Source: Clostridium_AT radicumherbarum
GTDB taxonomy: Bacteria > Bacillota > Clostridia > Clostridiales > Clostridiaceae
Direction: 5' to 3'
NCBI RefSeq assembly: GCF_045310525.1
Contig: NZ_JBJHZY010000001.1
Coordinates: 1,798,001 to 1,862,000, forward strand
DNA length: 64,000 bases
The notes under the pieces were generated by a model. The model saw nothing but the letters and a program-made list of their open reading frames with translations. It did not search any database and was not told where the DNA came from. This document shows, piece after piece, positions 42,150 through 51,728 of this stretch (positions are counted from its first letter, which is position 1; each line of letters starts with the position of its first letter). The position numbers and the translations under genes were made by a program.

Positions 42150-43812
42150 TAGATATGAAATTTTAGAAAAAATTGGCGAAGGCGGCATGGCAAAGGTATA
42201 TAAGGCTAAGGATCATTTGCTTAATAGATATGTTGCTGTTAAGGTGTTAAAAAGTGAGTTTTCGAAAAATACAGAATTTGTGGTGAAATTCAAAGCCGAA
42301 GCAGCTGCAGCAGGGAGTATGTCTCATAGTAATATAGTAAATATATTTGATGTAGGCTCAGAGGAGAATGTAAATTACATTATTATGGAATATGTAAATG
42401 GTAGAACTTTAAAAGAGCTTATTATTGAAAATGGAAGGTTAGATTACAATAGAGCTCTAGATTTCGGCATTCAAATAGCAAAAGCTTTAGAATGTGCACA
42501 TAAAAACAACATAATACATAGAGATATAAAGCCTCAGAATATTTTAGTTACAGATGATGGCTTAGTTAAAGTTACAGACTTTGGTATAGCTAAGGCTACA
42601 AATTCGGTTACAATTACTAATACAAATAAAGTAATTGGATCTGCTCATTATTTCTCTCCTGAACAGGCTAAAGGTTCTGTTGTCGATGGAAGAACTGACA
42701 TTTATTCACTAGGAGTCGTGTTGTATGAGATGGTTACAGGCAGAGTTCCCTATGATGCAGAAAGTCCAGTTTCAGTTGCATTAAAACATCTGCAGGAGCC
42801 AGTTGTACCTCCAATCCATTTAAACAGTAATGTTCCTGAGGGGTTAAATAATCTAATATTAAAAGCTATGGAAAAAGAGCCAATTGGCAGATACCAAAAC
42901 ATTAAAGATATGCTTTTAGATTTGCAGAGAATAAAAAATAATACTAATTACAAAGTGGATTTTAACAATACTGAAGATGAGTATACTAAAGTTATGGCCC
43001 CAATAAATAACATTAACGATGAAGAAGATAATGAAGATGAGGAAGACGGTACAAAAACAAACAAGAAAAAACTTGCTGCTATACTTATACCTTTAGCGGT
43101 TTTAGTCATTGCTGTTGGTGTATTTGCTGGTTGGTATATGAGTAAAAAACCTAATCTAAATCCTAGTTCACTTATAAGCAGCGATACAACAGTACCTAAA
43201 ATAATAGGGCTTAGTGAAGCAGACGCTCAAAATGCTGTTAAAGCAAATAATTTAAAGTTTGTTGTAGCAGGAAATCAAAAAAGCGATAAACCAGCTGGAA
43301 CAGTAATTGCATGTAGTCCAGATGAAGGTAGTACTATAAAAACAAATCAAGATGTCAGAGTTTATATAAGCTCAGGACCAGCTGAAACATTGGTTCCTAA
43401 CCTTGTTGGCATTGATATTACCGCTGCTACAGATATGATTAATAATAATGGTTTTACACTTGGAAAGGTAGACCATCAATTTAGTGATACTGTTCCAAAG
43501 GATAGTATAATAAAGCAAAACCCTCCTGAAAATTCACCATCAACTGCTGGAACAAAAATTGATTTAGTGGTAAGTTCAGGTCCAGAAATTAAATATACTA
43601 CAGTTCCAGATTTAACTAATGCTACATTAGATGAGGCAAAGACATTACTAACAAATTCTAATCTTAAAATGGGAAATCAAATAGTGATTCCTACAGATAA
43701 CCAGGCTTTAAATGGTAAAGTGGCAAACCAAACAATTACTGCAAAGAGCCAAGTTAAACAAGGAACAGTGGTAGATATTAGTTATTACGTATTTACTGAA
43801 GGTGGAGCATAA
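42124..43812 (+). CDS. prkC: Ser/Thr protein kinase with PASTA domains
   Basis: A 562-residue Hanks-type kinase from ATG 42124 (AAGGAG 6 nt upstream). Kinase domain 10-270: GEGGMAKVY, Lys40 in AVKVL, HRDIKPQN (132-139), DFGIAKA (152-158). One membrane helix at about 317-340, then three external PASTA repeats (VPKIIGLSEADAQ, VPNLVGIDITAA, VPDLTNATLDEA). The external part senses muropeptides or lipid II in homologues, including during spore germination. Confidence 0.95.
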   Translation: MMVGTLLNNRYEILEKIGEGGMAKVYKAKDHLLNRYVAVKVLKSEFSKNTEFVVKFKAEAAAAGSMSHSNIVNIFDVGSEENVNYIIMEYVNGRTLKELIIENGRLDYNRALDFGIQIAKALECAHKNNIIHRDIKPQNILVTDDGLVKVTDFGIAKATNSVTITNTNKVIGSAHYFSPEQAKGSVVDGRTDIYSLGVVLYEMVTGRVPYDAESPVSVALKHLQEPVVPPIHLNSNVPEGLNNLILKAMEKEPIGRYQNIKDMLLDLQRIKNNTNYKVDFNNTEDEYTKVMAPINNINDEEDNEDEEDGTKTNKKKLAAILIPLAVLVIAVGVFAGWYMSKKPNLNPSSLISSDTTVPKIIGLSEADAQNAVKANNLKFVVAGNQKSDKPAGTVIACSPDEGSTIKTNQDVRVYISSGPAETLVPNLVGIDITAATDMINNNGFTLGKVDHQFSDTVPKDSIIKQNPPENSPSTAGTKIDLVVSSGPEIKYTTVPDLTNATLDEAKTLLTNSNLKMGNQIVIPTDNQALNGKVANQTITAKSQVKQGTVVDISYYVFTEGGA

Positions 43813-43823
43813 AAGGAGATACT

Positions 43824-44690
43824 ATGAACGGAACTATAGTTAAAGGTATCGGTGGATTTTATTATATTAAAACTCAAGATGAGATTATTGAATGTAAGGC
43901 AAGGGGTAAGTTCAGATTTAATGAACTTACCCCTATGGTTGGAGATAAGGTTGAAATAACGGTAAAAAACAATAAAGGAGTTATAGAGAGGATATTTGAA
44001 AGATCTAGTGAACTTATAAGGCCAAGTGTTGCAAATGTCTCTCAGGCCTTTGTTGTTTTTACTTTTAAAAATCCTGAACTTAACTTAGAGCTCTTAAACA
44101 AATTTTTATTACAATGTGAAAAGAATAATTTAAGGGTAGTTATTTGCTTTAATAAAATTGATCTAGTTGATTTAAAGGAATATGAACATATCTTTCATAT
44201 GTTTAATAATGCTGGCTATGAATGTATTTACTTAAATGCTAAAAGTGGCATTGGACTAGATCTTTTAAAAGAGAAGCTTACTAACAATATTACAGTATTT
44301 TGTGGTCCTTCAGGCGTTGGCAAATCCACTTTATGTAATAAACTTATTGGAAGAGAACTTATGGAAACAGGAAACATTAGTGAAAAATCCAGCAGGGGTA
44401 AACATACTACAAGGCATAGTGAATTAATTGAATGTAAGGATGGTTTTATAGTAGATACACCAGGTTTTTCTTCCCTTGAAATTATTGATATTGAAAAAGA
44501 AAAGCTTCAGAATTATTTTCCTGAATTTAAGGTCTATAAAGATACCTGTAAGTTTTCAGGCTGTCTTCATTACAAAGAACCTTCTTGTTCAGTAAAAGAA
44601 GCAGTAAATGAGAATAAAATAAATGAGCTTCGTTACAATTTTTACGTTAAAACACTTGAAGAATTAATGCGCGGGAGGATAAAAAGATGA
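43824..44690 (+). CDS. rsgA: Ribosome small-subunit maturation GTPase
   Basis: A 288-residue circularly permuted GTPase: an OB fold, then NKIDL (G4) ahead of GPSGVGKSTL (G1), and DTPGFSSLE (G3). The C-terminal zinc motif is CKFSGCLHYKEPSCSVKEA. It aids late 30S assembly. The 3' end overlaps rpe by 4 bp. Confidence 0.96.
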   Translation: MNGTIVKGIGGFYYIKTQDEIIECKARGKFRFNELTPMVGDKVEITVKNNKGVIERIFERSSELIRPSVANVSQAFVVFTFKNPELNLELLNKFLLQCEKNNLRVVICFNKIDLVDLKEYEHIFHMFNNAGYECIYLNAKSGIGLDLLKEKLTNNITVFCGPSGVGKSTLCNKLIGRELMETGNISEKSSRGKHTTRHSELIECKDGFIVDTPGFSSLEIIDIEKEKLQNYFPEFKVYKDTCKFSGCLHYKEPSCSVKEAVNENKINELRYNFYVKTLEELMRGRIKR

Positions 44691-45337
44691 TTAAAATAGC
44701 ACCATCTATACTTTCAGCTGACTTTTCTATTCTTGGCAGCGAAGTTAGCGAACTAGAAAAGTATGGAGCTGACTTTATACATATCGATGTAATGGACGGA
44801 AGGTTTGTACCAAATATTACTTTTGGTCCACCTATTATTAAAAGCATAAAAAAATATTCCAGACTTCCCTTTGACGTCCATCTTATGATTGAAGAGCCTT
44901 CTAGGTATATTGAAGACTTTGTAAAGGCTGGAGCAGATATTATTACTGTTCATTACGAAGCAGATAAACATATTGATCGAACAATAAATTATATAAAAAG
45001 TTTTAATGTTAAGGCAGCAGTTGCGCTTAATCCAGGTACTCCAGTTTCTAATATTAAAGATATTGTAAAAGAATTAGATATGGTACTTATTATGAGTGTT
45101 AACCCTGGATTTGGCGGTCAGAAATTTATAGATTACAGCAAGGATAAAATAAGAGAACTAAGAGAAATGGCTAATTCTAATAATCCAGGGCTTTTAATAG
45201 AAGTAGATGGTGGAATTGATAGAAATAATATAGGACAAATAGTGAAAAGTGGTGCAAATGTTATAGTGGCAGGTTCTGCAGTCTTTAAGAATCATGCTAT
45301 TAAAGAAAATATATTAGATTTAAGAAGCGGGCTGTAA
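44687..45337 (+). CDS. rpe: Ribulose-5-phosphate 3-epimerase
   Basis: A 216-residue TIM-barrel: IAPSILSADFS, HIDVMDGRFVPNITFGPPII and PFDVHLMIE, then MSVNPGFGGQKFI and the phosphate-binding EVDGGI. It interconverts ribulose-5- and xylulose-5-phosphate. ATGA overlap with rsgA. Confidence 0.97.
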   Translation: MIKIAPSILSADFSILGSEVSELEKYGADFIHIDVMDGRFVPNITFGPPIIKSIKKYSRLPFDVHLMIEEPSRYIEDFVKAGADIITVHYEADKHIDRTINYIKSFNVKAAVALNPGTPVSNIKDIVKELDMVLIMSVNPGFGGQKFIDYSKDKIRELREMANSNNPGLLIEVDGGIDRNNIGQIVKSGANVIVAGSAVFKNHAIKENILDLRSGL

Positions 45338-45338
45338 A

Positions 45339-45974
45339 ATGAAATGCATAATAATTGCAGGAGGTACACCTCCTAGTTTAGAACTTTTAAAAGATGAGAT
45401 GGAAGATTCAGTCTTTATTATATGTGCAGATAGCGGTGCTGATTGTCTTATAAATTATAAAATTATACCTGAATATTTAATAGGAGATTTTGATTCTATA
45501 AATAGAGAGGCTTTTAATTTCTTTTTAAACAGTAATTGTAACATAGAAAGATATCCAGTGGCTAAGGACTGCACAGACTCTGAATTGGCATTCCTTAAGG
45601 CAAAAGAGCTAGGTGCTGATGAAATTGTGTTTTTAGGCTGCACCGGTTCTAGACTTGATCATACCTTAGGTAATTTTGGTCTGCTTTTAAAATGCTTAAA
45701 TAGCAATATAAAAGGTTGTATAAGAGATGCTAATAACTATATAGAGTTATTAAATAGTCCCATTATAATTTCCGGTAAGCCAAAAGAAAAATTTTCACTG
45801 CTTGCCTATAATTCTACTATTAAGGATTTAACAATTTACGGTGCAAGATATCCACTTAATAACTATGAATTATCCATAGGGGATTCTTTAACTGTATCTA
45901 ATGAATTTAAAGATCCTGAAGTTAAAATAACCTTCTCAAGTGGGTATTTGCTTTTACTTAGAAGTAAAGATTGA
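45339..45974 (+). CDS. thiN: Thiamine pyrophosphokinase
   Basis: A 211-residue enzyme transferring pyrophosphate from ATP to thiamine: CADSGADCL, YLIGDFDSI, DCTDSELAF and LGCTGSRLDHTLGN. It is 1 nt after rpe, as in Bacillus (yloS). Confidence 0.95.
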   Translation: MKCIIIAGGTPPSLELLKDEMEDSVFIICADSGADCLINYKIIPEYLIGDFDSINREAFNFFLNSNCNIERYPVAKDCTDSELAFLKAKELGADEIVFLGCTGSRLDHTLGNFGLLLKCLNSNIKGCIRDANNYIELLNSPIIISGKPKEKFSLLAYNSTIKDLTIYGARYPLNNYELSIGDSLTVSNEFKDPEVKITFSSGYLLLLRSKD

Positions 45975-45996
45975 TTTTAAATATAAAGATATTGAT

Positions 45997-46022
45997 AAAA
46001 ATCCCTTAGGGGATTTTTTAAT
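45997..46022 (+). terminator. Terminator of the rsgA-rpe-thiN unit
   Basis: AAAAATCCC / GGGATTTTTT with a 4-nt loop. Confidence 0.85.
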
Positions 46023-46094
46023 TTTAAGTTTTATATAGACAAATTTCCTTCAATTTTATAAATTTTTAATTTAGTATAAGAAGGCTTTATTTTT

Positions 46095-46123
46095 GTCACA
46101 AAATATTAAGTTAAGCATATAAT
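46095..46123 (+). promoter_or_regulatory. Candidate sigma-E promoter of the spoVM unit
   Basis: GTCACAA at 46095-46101, a 14-bp spacer and CATATAAT at 46116-46123, one base from the sigma-E -10 form CATACAAT. It fits mother-cell expression of spoVM. A vegetative reading (TTGTCA-N19-TATAAT) is also possible. Confidence 0.4.
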
Positions 46124-46154
46124 AGTAACAAAGCAATAGGGTGAGGTATGGGCT

Positions 46155-46316
46155 TTGTCAATAAAACGTAGATTTAAGAAAAATATTGGGTGGATAATAG
46201 CCTCTATAGGTATTGGAATTATAATTACCTTTATTATACCTTTTTGGGGATGGATGATTGCAGTTGGCGGTGGACTTATATACGTCGGCTGGAGAATAAT
46301 AGATAACCAACATTAA
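46155..46316 (+). CDS. Small two-helix membrane protein upstream of spoVM
   Basis: TTG start at 46155 with GGTGAGG 8 nt upstream, giving 53 residues: basic N-terminus (MSIKRRFKKN), two closely spaced helices (IGWIIASIGIGIIITFIIPF and WGWMIAVGGGLIYVGW) and a short tail. It lies 21 nt before spoVM and probably shares its sporulation promoter. Function unknown. Confidence 0.7.
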   Translation: MSIKRRFKKNIGWIIASIGIGIIITFIIPFWGWMIAVGGGLIYVGWRIIDNQH

Positions 46317-46337
46317 TAATGGTTTGGGGGGATATAA

Positions 46338-46412
46338 ATGAAAATAGTAGCTATAAAGCTGCCTAGATGTATAGCTTCCATATTAAAAGTATTCATAAGA
46401 AAAAAAAAATAA
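46338..46412 (+). CDS. spoVM: Stage V sporulation protein M
   Basis: A 24-residue amphipathic peptide, MKIVAIKLPRCIASILKVFI plus RKKK, close to Bacillus SpoVM (MKFYTIKLPKFLGG...). The helix-breaking Pro9 in IKLP is retained. SpoVM marks the curved outer forespore membrane and anchors SpoIVA, so the coat can assemble. GGGGGG SD. The order thiN-spoVM-rpmB matches B. subtilis. It is far too short for usual gene finders. Confidence 0.9.
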   Translation: MKIVAIKLPRCIASILKVFIRKKK

Positions 46413-46421
46413 ATTGAACAT

Positions 46422-46468
46422 AAATAATAAAAAATGCAATTGTTATACAACTGCATTTTTTATTATTT
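46422..46468. terminator. Bidirectional terminator
   Basis: AAATAATAAAAAATGCA / TGCATTTTTTATTATTT with inner TTGT / ACAA. It lies between convergent spoVM and rpmB and overlaps the rpmB stop. Confidence 0.9.
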
Positions 46469-46658
46469 ATACAGCACGTTGAACTCTACCTGAACGTAGA
46501 CATCTTGTGCAAACATGTATTGTTCTTGGGGTTCCTTCAACAACAGCCTTTACTCTTCTTAGGTTTGGAGCCCATTTTCTCTTCGTTTTACGATTTGAAT
46601 GACTTGCTTGTAATCCTGATATAACACCCTTATTGCATATTTCACATCTTCTTGACAC
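46467..46658 (-). CDS. rpmB: Ribosomal protein L28
   Basis: A 63-residue L28 of the zinc-binding (C+) form: MSRRCEICNKGVISGLQASH, RRVKAVVEG, and the second pair CTRC. GTG start with AAGGAGG 7 nt upstream. It is the only ribosomal gene here on the minus strand. Confidence 0.97.
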   Translation of the reverse strand: MSRRCEICNKGVISGLQASHSNRKTKRKWAPNLRRVKAVVEGTPRTIHVCTRCLRSGRVQRAV

Positions 46659-46858
46659 AAAAACACCTCCTTAGAAATTGTGAAGAATTTATCTTCTCAA
46701 TCCAAACATGTTTTATTTTATCACACATTTTGGCTTTTTTGCAAGTATAAAATGAAATAATTAGCTAAATAATTAAACTTAAGTATTAATTTTATTGAAT
46801 AAATTCTATATTTAATATAAAATAGTCTATATGGTCTTTTTAATTGAGGAGGGATATT

Positions 46859-47209
46859 ATGATAGGCAATATTCAAAACGAAAACGGAGTTATTAGTTAT
46901 TCCGAAGAAGTAGTTGCAAATATTGTTGGAGTTTCAACCATGGAATGCTACGGAGTTGTCGGTATGGCATCTAAAAATGCTAAAGATGGACTTTGGGAAC
47001 TTATTAAAGGAGAAAACTTAAGCAAAGGTGTAAAACTTCATTCAAAAGAAAATGAATTATCAATTGAATTATATATAATAGTTGAATATGGAACTAAGAT
47101 TTCTGTTATAGCTAATAATATAATTCAAAAGATAAAATATAACATTGAAAATTTAACTGGACTTAAGGTTTCCAGTATTACAGTTAACGTACAAGGTGTT
47201 AGAGTCTAA
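46859..47209 (+). CDS. yloU: Asp23/YloU family protein
   Basis: A 116-residue protein from ATG 46859 (GAGGAGGG 6 nt upstream). It has ISYSEEVVANIVGVSTMECY, GVVGMASKNAKDG, and a beta/alpha C-terminus ending INVQGVRV-like VNVQGVRV. Asp23 proteins associate with the cell envelope and alkaline stress. Paired with yloV, 13 nt ahead, as in Bacillus. Confidence 0.93.
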   Translation: MIGNIQNENGVISYSEEVVANIVGVSTMECYGVVGMASKNAKDGLWELIKGENLSKGVKLHSKENELSIELYIIVEYGTKISVIANNIIQKIKYNIENLTGLKVSSITVNVQGVRV

Positions 47210-47222
47210 GGGGGTACTTTTA

Positions 47223-48875
47223 ATGGAATTCATAAAGATAGATGGGATACATTTTTACAACATGGTAGTAAATGCTTCAAACAAATTGGAGGAGCAAAAA
47301 GCCTTTGTAAATTCCTTAAATGTATTTCCTGTTCCAGATGGTGATACTGGAACTAATATGTCAATGACCTTTAGAGCTGCAGTTTCAGAAATTGAAAATA
47401 TGAACAGCATATCTATTGGTGAAGTTTCGAAGAGATTAGCTAAAGGAGCCTTAATGGGAGCTAGAGGAAACTCTGGTGTAATTTTATCTCAGGTTTTTAG
47501 AGGTATTGCCAAAGGTTTGGAGGATAAAACTGAGGTAGATGTTTTAGAATTTGCAAATGCCTTACTGGAAGGTTCTAAATCAGCATATAAGGCAGTAATG
47601 AGACCAACTGAAGGAACAATTTTAACCATTATTAGAGCTGCTGGTGAGAGTGCAGTAAGAAGTACTGCATCTAACATTACTGCTTTAATGGAGGAAGTAA
47701 CTGAGCAAAGTGAAATAATGCTTAATAAAACACCAGAAATGCTTCCTGTGCTTAAAAAGGCAAAAGTAGTTGATGCTGGTGGTATGGGCCTCTTAATTAT
47801 ACTTAAAGGTATGTTTGAAGCTTTGAAATTTGATATAAAAGCTGAAATATCAAATATCTCAAGTAGTAATAATGAAGCCTTTAATGCTGCACAAATACTA
47901 GGTGAACAAGACATAGAATTTGGGTATTGTACTGAATTCTTCGTTTTAGGTAAGGATATTAATGTAGATAACTTCAGAAATGAATTAAATCCACATGGTG
48001 ATTCCATGATTGTCGTTGGTTCTGAGGATGCCGTTAAGGTACATATTCATACTAATGACCCGGGTTTAGTACTTTCAAAGGCTGTAAAGCTTGGTGAATT
48101 ATCTAAAATTAAAATAGATAATATGAGAGAACAGCATAGACATGTGTTATATGATGAAAATACCATTAATAAGGAAGCATCAAAAAATAGAGATATGGAA
48201 GAAGCCGCAGTAGAAGCTAAGAAATATGCATTTATCTCCGTTGCAATGGGAGAGGGAATAAAGAATATTTTTGAAGACTTTGGTGTTGACTACGTTATTG
48301 AAGGTGGTCAAACTATGAATCCTAGCACCCAGGATATTTTAAACTGCATTGAAAAATTAAATGCTGAAAATATTTTTATTCTTCCTAATAATAAAAATAT
48401 AATTATGGCTGCAAACCAAGCTGCAGAACTATCAGAAAAAAATATTGTTGTAGTACCTACTAAAACTATCCCACAGGGTATAGCTTGTATTACCATATTT
48501 GATTCTGAAGCAGCTTTAGAAGATAACATAACAGCTATGAATGATGCAATAGAAAAGGTAACTACAGGTCAGGTAACCTATGCTGTCAGAGATACAGAAA
48601 TGGATGGCAAGGCCATTAATGAAGGAGATATTTTAGGTCTTCTTGAAGGCAAGATTAATGTAGTTGGTAATGATATATATGAGGTATGCGAAGAAGTATT
48701 AGCTAACATGTGTGATGAAAACAGCGAGCTAATTACAATATTATATGGTGAAGAAACAGATGAAGCTAAAGTTTCTGAGCTAGTATCTAAATTAGAGGAA
48801 AAGTATCCCGATAAAGATATTCAAAGCTACAATGGAATGCAGCCTCTTTATTACTTTATAGTTTCAGTGGAATAA
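47223..48875 (+). CDS. yloV: DAK-domain fatty-acid kinase-like protein YloV
   Basis: A 550-residue protein from ATG 47223 (AAGGGGG upstream). N-terminal DhaL/DAK2 domain with VFPVPDGDTGTNMSMT, RGNSGVILSQVFRG and GTILT; C-terminal DAK phosphatase-like domain (FISVAMGEGIKNIF, VEGGQTMNPST-like IEGGQTMNPST, TKTIPQGIAC). In Firmicutes this family acts as FakA, phosphorylating fatty acids held by a FakB (DegV) protein. Its acyl-phosphate product is also the product of PlsX later in the window. Confidence 0.93.
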   Translation: MEFIKIDGIHFYNMVVNASNKLEEQKAFVNSLNVFPVPDGDTGTNMSMTFRAAVSEIENMNSISIGEVSKRLAKGALMGARGNSGVILSQVFRGIAKGLEDKTEVDVLEFANALLEGSKSAYKAVMRPTEGTILTIIRAAGESAVRSTASNITALMEEVTEQSEIMLNKTPEMLPVLKKAKVVDAGGMGLLIILKGMFEALKFDIKAEISNISSSNNEAFNAAQILGEQDIEFGYCTEFFVLGKDINVDNFRNELNPHGDSMIVVGSEDAVKVHIHTNDPGLVLSKAVKLGELSKIKIDNMREQHRHVLYDENTINKEASKNRDMEEAAVEAKKYAFISVAMGEGIKNIFEDFGVDYVIEGGQTMNPSTQDILNCIEKLNAENIFILPNNKNIIMAANQAAELSEKNIVVVPTKTIPQGIACITIFDSEAALEDNITAMNDAIEKVTTGQVTYAVRDTEMDGKAINEGDILGLLEGKINVVGNDIYEVCEEVLANMCDENSELITILYGEETDEAKVSELVSKLEEKYPDKDIQSYNGMQPLYYFIVSVE

Positions 48876-48898
48876 GAAAAGCCTTTGGGCTTTTTTTA
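48876..48898 (+). terminator. Terminator of yloU-yloV
   Basis: AAAAGCC / GGCTTTTTTT with a 4-nt loop directly after yloV. Confidence 0.8.
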
Positions 48899-48902
48899 TT
48901 CT

Positions 48903-48953
48903 TAGGCTATGGCTAAACTTGGTTGCAATTAACCTAAGTTTAGCCATAGCCTA
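48903..48953. repeat. Long hairpin between yloV and recG
   Basis: TAGGCTATGGCTAAACTT (48903-48920) and its exact complement (48936-48953), with inner GGTT / AACC and one bulge, loop GCAATT. It is a 22-bp stem with no following T-run, directly after a complete terminator and 23 nt before the recG start. Confidence 0.7.
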
Positions 48954-48976
48954 TTCTATATATGGGAGTGTTACTC

Positions 48977-51037
48977 ATGAATATTTACGAAGATATCTCT
49001 TATTTAAAAGGGGTAGGTCCTAAGATGCAAAAGCTCTTAAATAGCCTTGGAATTATAAATATAATAGATTTAATTTTATATTTTCCTAGGGATTATGAAA
49101 AATATTATATAAACGGTGACGGTGAGAAAACTATATCCGGCAGCAAAATTATTATAAGTGGTATCGTTATTAGAATTGACAGAGACTTAAGAACAAAAAA
49201 GGGGAAAGTAATTTCAACCGTAGTCTTAAAAAACAATAAGGGAGAAATTTTTAAATGTAAGTGGTTTAACCAGCCTTATATGAAGGATAAATTTATAATT
49301 GATATTCCTTATACTCTTAGCGGTAAAGCTCAAGAATTTAATGGAGAAAAAATAATTGTAAATCCAAGTATAATAAAAGATTTTAAGCCTATTAACGATT
49401 TAAATTCAGAAAAAGACACTAAACTTTCTCCTAAATATGGATTAAAAAGCGGAATAACAAATAATTTTTTGGTTAAAGTAATCTCAGAAATTCTTGCAAA
49501 GGTGGATATTGCTGAAAATCTGCCTGAAGATTTACTAAAGAAATATAAGCTTTGCAATCTTAACTTTGCCATGCATAATATTCATAACCCAAAGAGCTTG
49601 GAAGCTTTAACAATGGCTCAAAGGAGACTGAAGTTTCAGGAGCTTTTTACTTATTCTTTAAAAATTTTACTTCTAAAGGAATATGTTAATAATACAAAAA
49701 AGGGCATAGCCTTTAAAATGTCACCAGACTTAAAGCTTTTAAAGGAGTCCTTACCCTTTGCCCTTACAAATGCGCAAAATAGAGTTATAAGAGAAATTCT
49801 ATTAGATCAAAAATCAGTAAAACAGATGAATAGATTAGTACAGGGTGATGTTGGCAGTGGGAAGACCATTGTAGCTATTATAAGTATATTTAATACAATA
49901 AAAAATGGCTATCAAGCTGCTTTTATGGCTCCTACAGAAATCCTTGCAGTTCAGCATTATGTAGAATTAAATAAAATACTAGGAAAGTTTAACATCAATA
50001 TTTCCTTGCTTAATGGAAGTGTTCCTAAAAAGCAGAAAGATTTAATTAAAGAAGATATAAAAAGTGGGAATATACAAATAGTAGTTGGTACCCATGCTCT
50101 TCTTGAAGAAAGTGTGGAATTTAATAATTTAGGCTTAGTAGTAACAGATGAGCAGCATCGTTTTGGGGTCATGCAGAGGAGTAAATTATTTAATAAAGGT
50201 AAAAATATAGATATATTAGTTATGACTGCTACTCCAATACCTAGGACAATATCATTGTTTTTATATGGTGATTTGGATATTTCTATAATTGATGAACTGC
50301 CTCCAGGAAGGCAGAAAATAGAAAGCTCATATCTTTCAGAAAGCAGGAGAAGCAAAGCTTATAATTTTGCATTAGAAGAGATAAAAAATGGGAGACAGGT
50401 CTATGTTGTATGCCCACTGGTAGAGGAAACAGAAAATGCTGAGCTTAGTTCTGTAGAAAAGTTATATAATTTGCTTACTAATAATTATTTTAAGTGTATA
50501 GAAATAAAAATGCTTCATGGTAAAATGTCGGCTGCAGATAAAAATCAGATTATGGATAGCTTTAAAAAAGGTGAAACAAAGGTTTTAGTTTCTACTACAG
50601 TTATAGAAGTCGGCATTAATGTACCTAATGCTACTATTATGATAATTGAGAATGCAGAACGATTCGGACTTGCTCAGCTTCATCAGTTAAGGGGCAGAGT
50701 AGGAAGAGGAGAGTATAAATCCTATTGCATTTTAATTGCTAATATAAAAAATGAAACAATTAAAAAGCGGCTTGATATTATTCAAAATAACACAGATGGT
50801 TTTAAAATAGCTGAAGAGGACCTTAAAATCAGAGGTGGCGGTGAATTGTTTGGCTTTAAACAACATGGTGATACTGGACTCATTCTAGCTGATTTAATAA
50901 ATGATTTTAATATGCTTAAAGTTGCCAATAGTGAAGCAAGAAATCTTCTTAAAAGCCCCGAAGCAAAAGATATTAAAGTTAAAGAAGATATAATCAAAGC
51001 TATGGACAATACTTCAAGGTTCATATGTTTTAATTAA
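48977..51037 (+). CDS. recG: ATP-dependent DNA helicase RecG
   Basis: A 686-residue RecG from ATG 48977 (GGGAG 9 nt upstream; the ATG at 48962 lies before the SD). OB-fold wedge domain at 1-170, then helicase motifs GDVGSGKT, TDEQHRFGVMQR, MTATPIPRT, VEVGIN-like TTVIEVGINVPNA and LRGRVGRGEY. It remodels forks and branched recombination intermediates. Confidence 0.95.
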   Translation: MNIYEDISYLKGVGPKMQKLLNSLGIINIIDLILYFPRDYEKYYINGDGEKTISGSKIIISGIVIRIDRDLRTKKGKVISTVVLKNNKGEIFKCKWFNQPYMKDKFIIDIPYTLSGKAQEFNGEKIIVNPSIIKDFKPINDLNSEKDTKLSPKYGLKSGITNNFLVKVISEILAKVDIAENLPEDLLKKYKLCNLNFAMHNIHNPKSLEALTMAQRRLKFQELFTYSLKILLLKEYVNNTKKGIAFKMSPDLKLLKESLPFALTNAQNRVIREILLDQKSVKQMNRLVQGDVGSGKTIVAIISIFNTIKNGYQAAFMAPTEILAVQHYVELNKILGKFNINISLLNGSVPKKQKDLIKEDIKSGNIQIVVGTHALLEESVEFNNLGLVVTDEQHRFGVMQRSKLFNKGKNIDILVMTATPIPRTISLFLYGDLDISIIDELPPGRQKIESSYLSESRRSKAYNFALEEIKNGRQVYVVCPLVEETENAELSSVEKLYNLLTNNYFKCIEIKMLHGKMSAADKNQIMDSFKKGETKVLVSTTVIEVGINVPNATIMIIENAERFGLAQLHQLRGRVGRGEYKSYCILIANIKNETIKKRLDIIQNNTDGFKIAEEDLKIRGGGELFGFKQHGDTGLILADLINDFNMLKVANSEARNLLKSPEAKDIKVKEDIIKAMDNTSRFICFN

Positions 51038-51169
51038 GAATTAATGAATTTTATTTTTAAAAATTACATTATATGAGGTATTTTTATTTATTTTCTTGAA
51101 ATATGGAGATATTTGTATTATTCTATGTATATATGTAATTTAATAATTTTATCATAAGGAGTGAAAGCT

Positions 51170-51727
51170 ATGAGAATTATTTCAGGTGAAGCAAAGGGCA
51201 GAAAGCTATTATCTCCTGAAGGCATGGGTACTAGACCAACATTAGATAGAATAAAGGAATCAATTTTTAACATAATTCAAAATAAAGTTTATGGTTCAGT
51301 TGTCATAGATGTATTTGCAGGAACAGGAAGTTTAGGCCTGGAGGCAGTAAGCCGCGGTGCTAAGGAATGTTATTTAATTGATAAAGGAGAGACTACCTTT
51401 AAATATTTAAAGCAAAATGTTGAGAATTTTAAGTTCACAGATAGATGCAAGTGTTTAAATATGGACTCCTATGATGCTTTAGAAAATTTAGTTAATAAGA
51501 ATATAAGCTTTGATTTAATTTTTATTGATCCACCTTATTTAAAAGACATGATACCGCCAGCTATTGATATCATAACAAAAGGAAACTTACTTAAAAAAGA
51601 TGGTCTAATAGTATGTAAAATTGATACAAAAGAAACCTTGTATGAAGGAAACTTAAAAATTATGCTTAAAGATCATAGAATGTATGGAAATACAACTGTA
51701 TGTTTCTATAAGTACCTGGAGGATTAA
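51170..51727 (+). CDS. rsmD: 16S rRNA (guanine-966-N2)-methyltransferase
   Basis: A 185-residue SAM enzyme: MRIISGEAKGRKL, TRPTLDRIKESIFNI, VIDVFAGTGSLGLEAVSRG and the catalytic IDPPYLK. ATG 51170 has AAGGAGTG 5 nt before it. Followed 1 nt later by coaD, a common clostridial pair. Confidence 0.95.
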   Translation: MRIISGEAKGRKLLSPEGMGTRPTLDRIKESIFNIIQNKVYGSVVIDVFAGTGSLGLEAVSRGAKECYLIDKGETTFKYLKQNVENFKFTDRCKCLNMDSYDALENLVNKNISFDLIFIDPPYLKDMIPPAIDIITKGNLLKKDGLIVCKIDTKETLYEGNLKIMLKDHRMYGNTTVCFYKYLED

Positions 51728-51728
51728 T

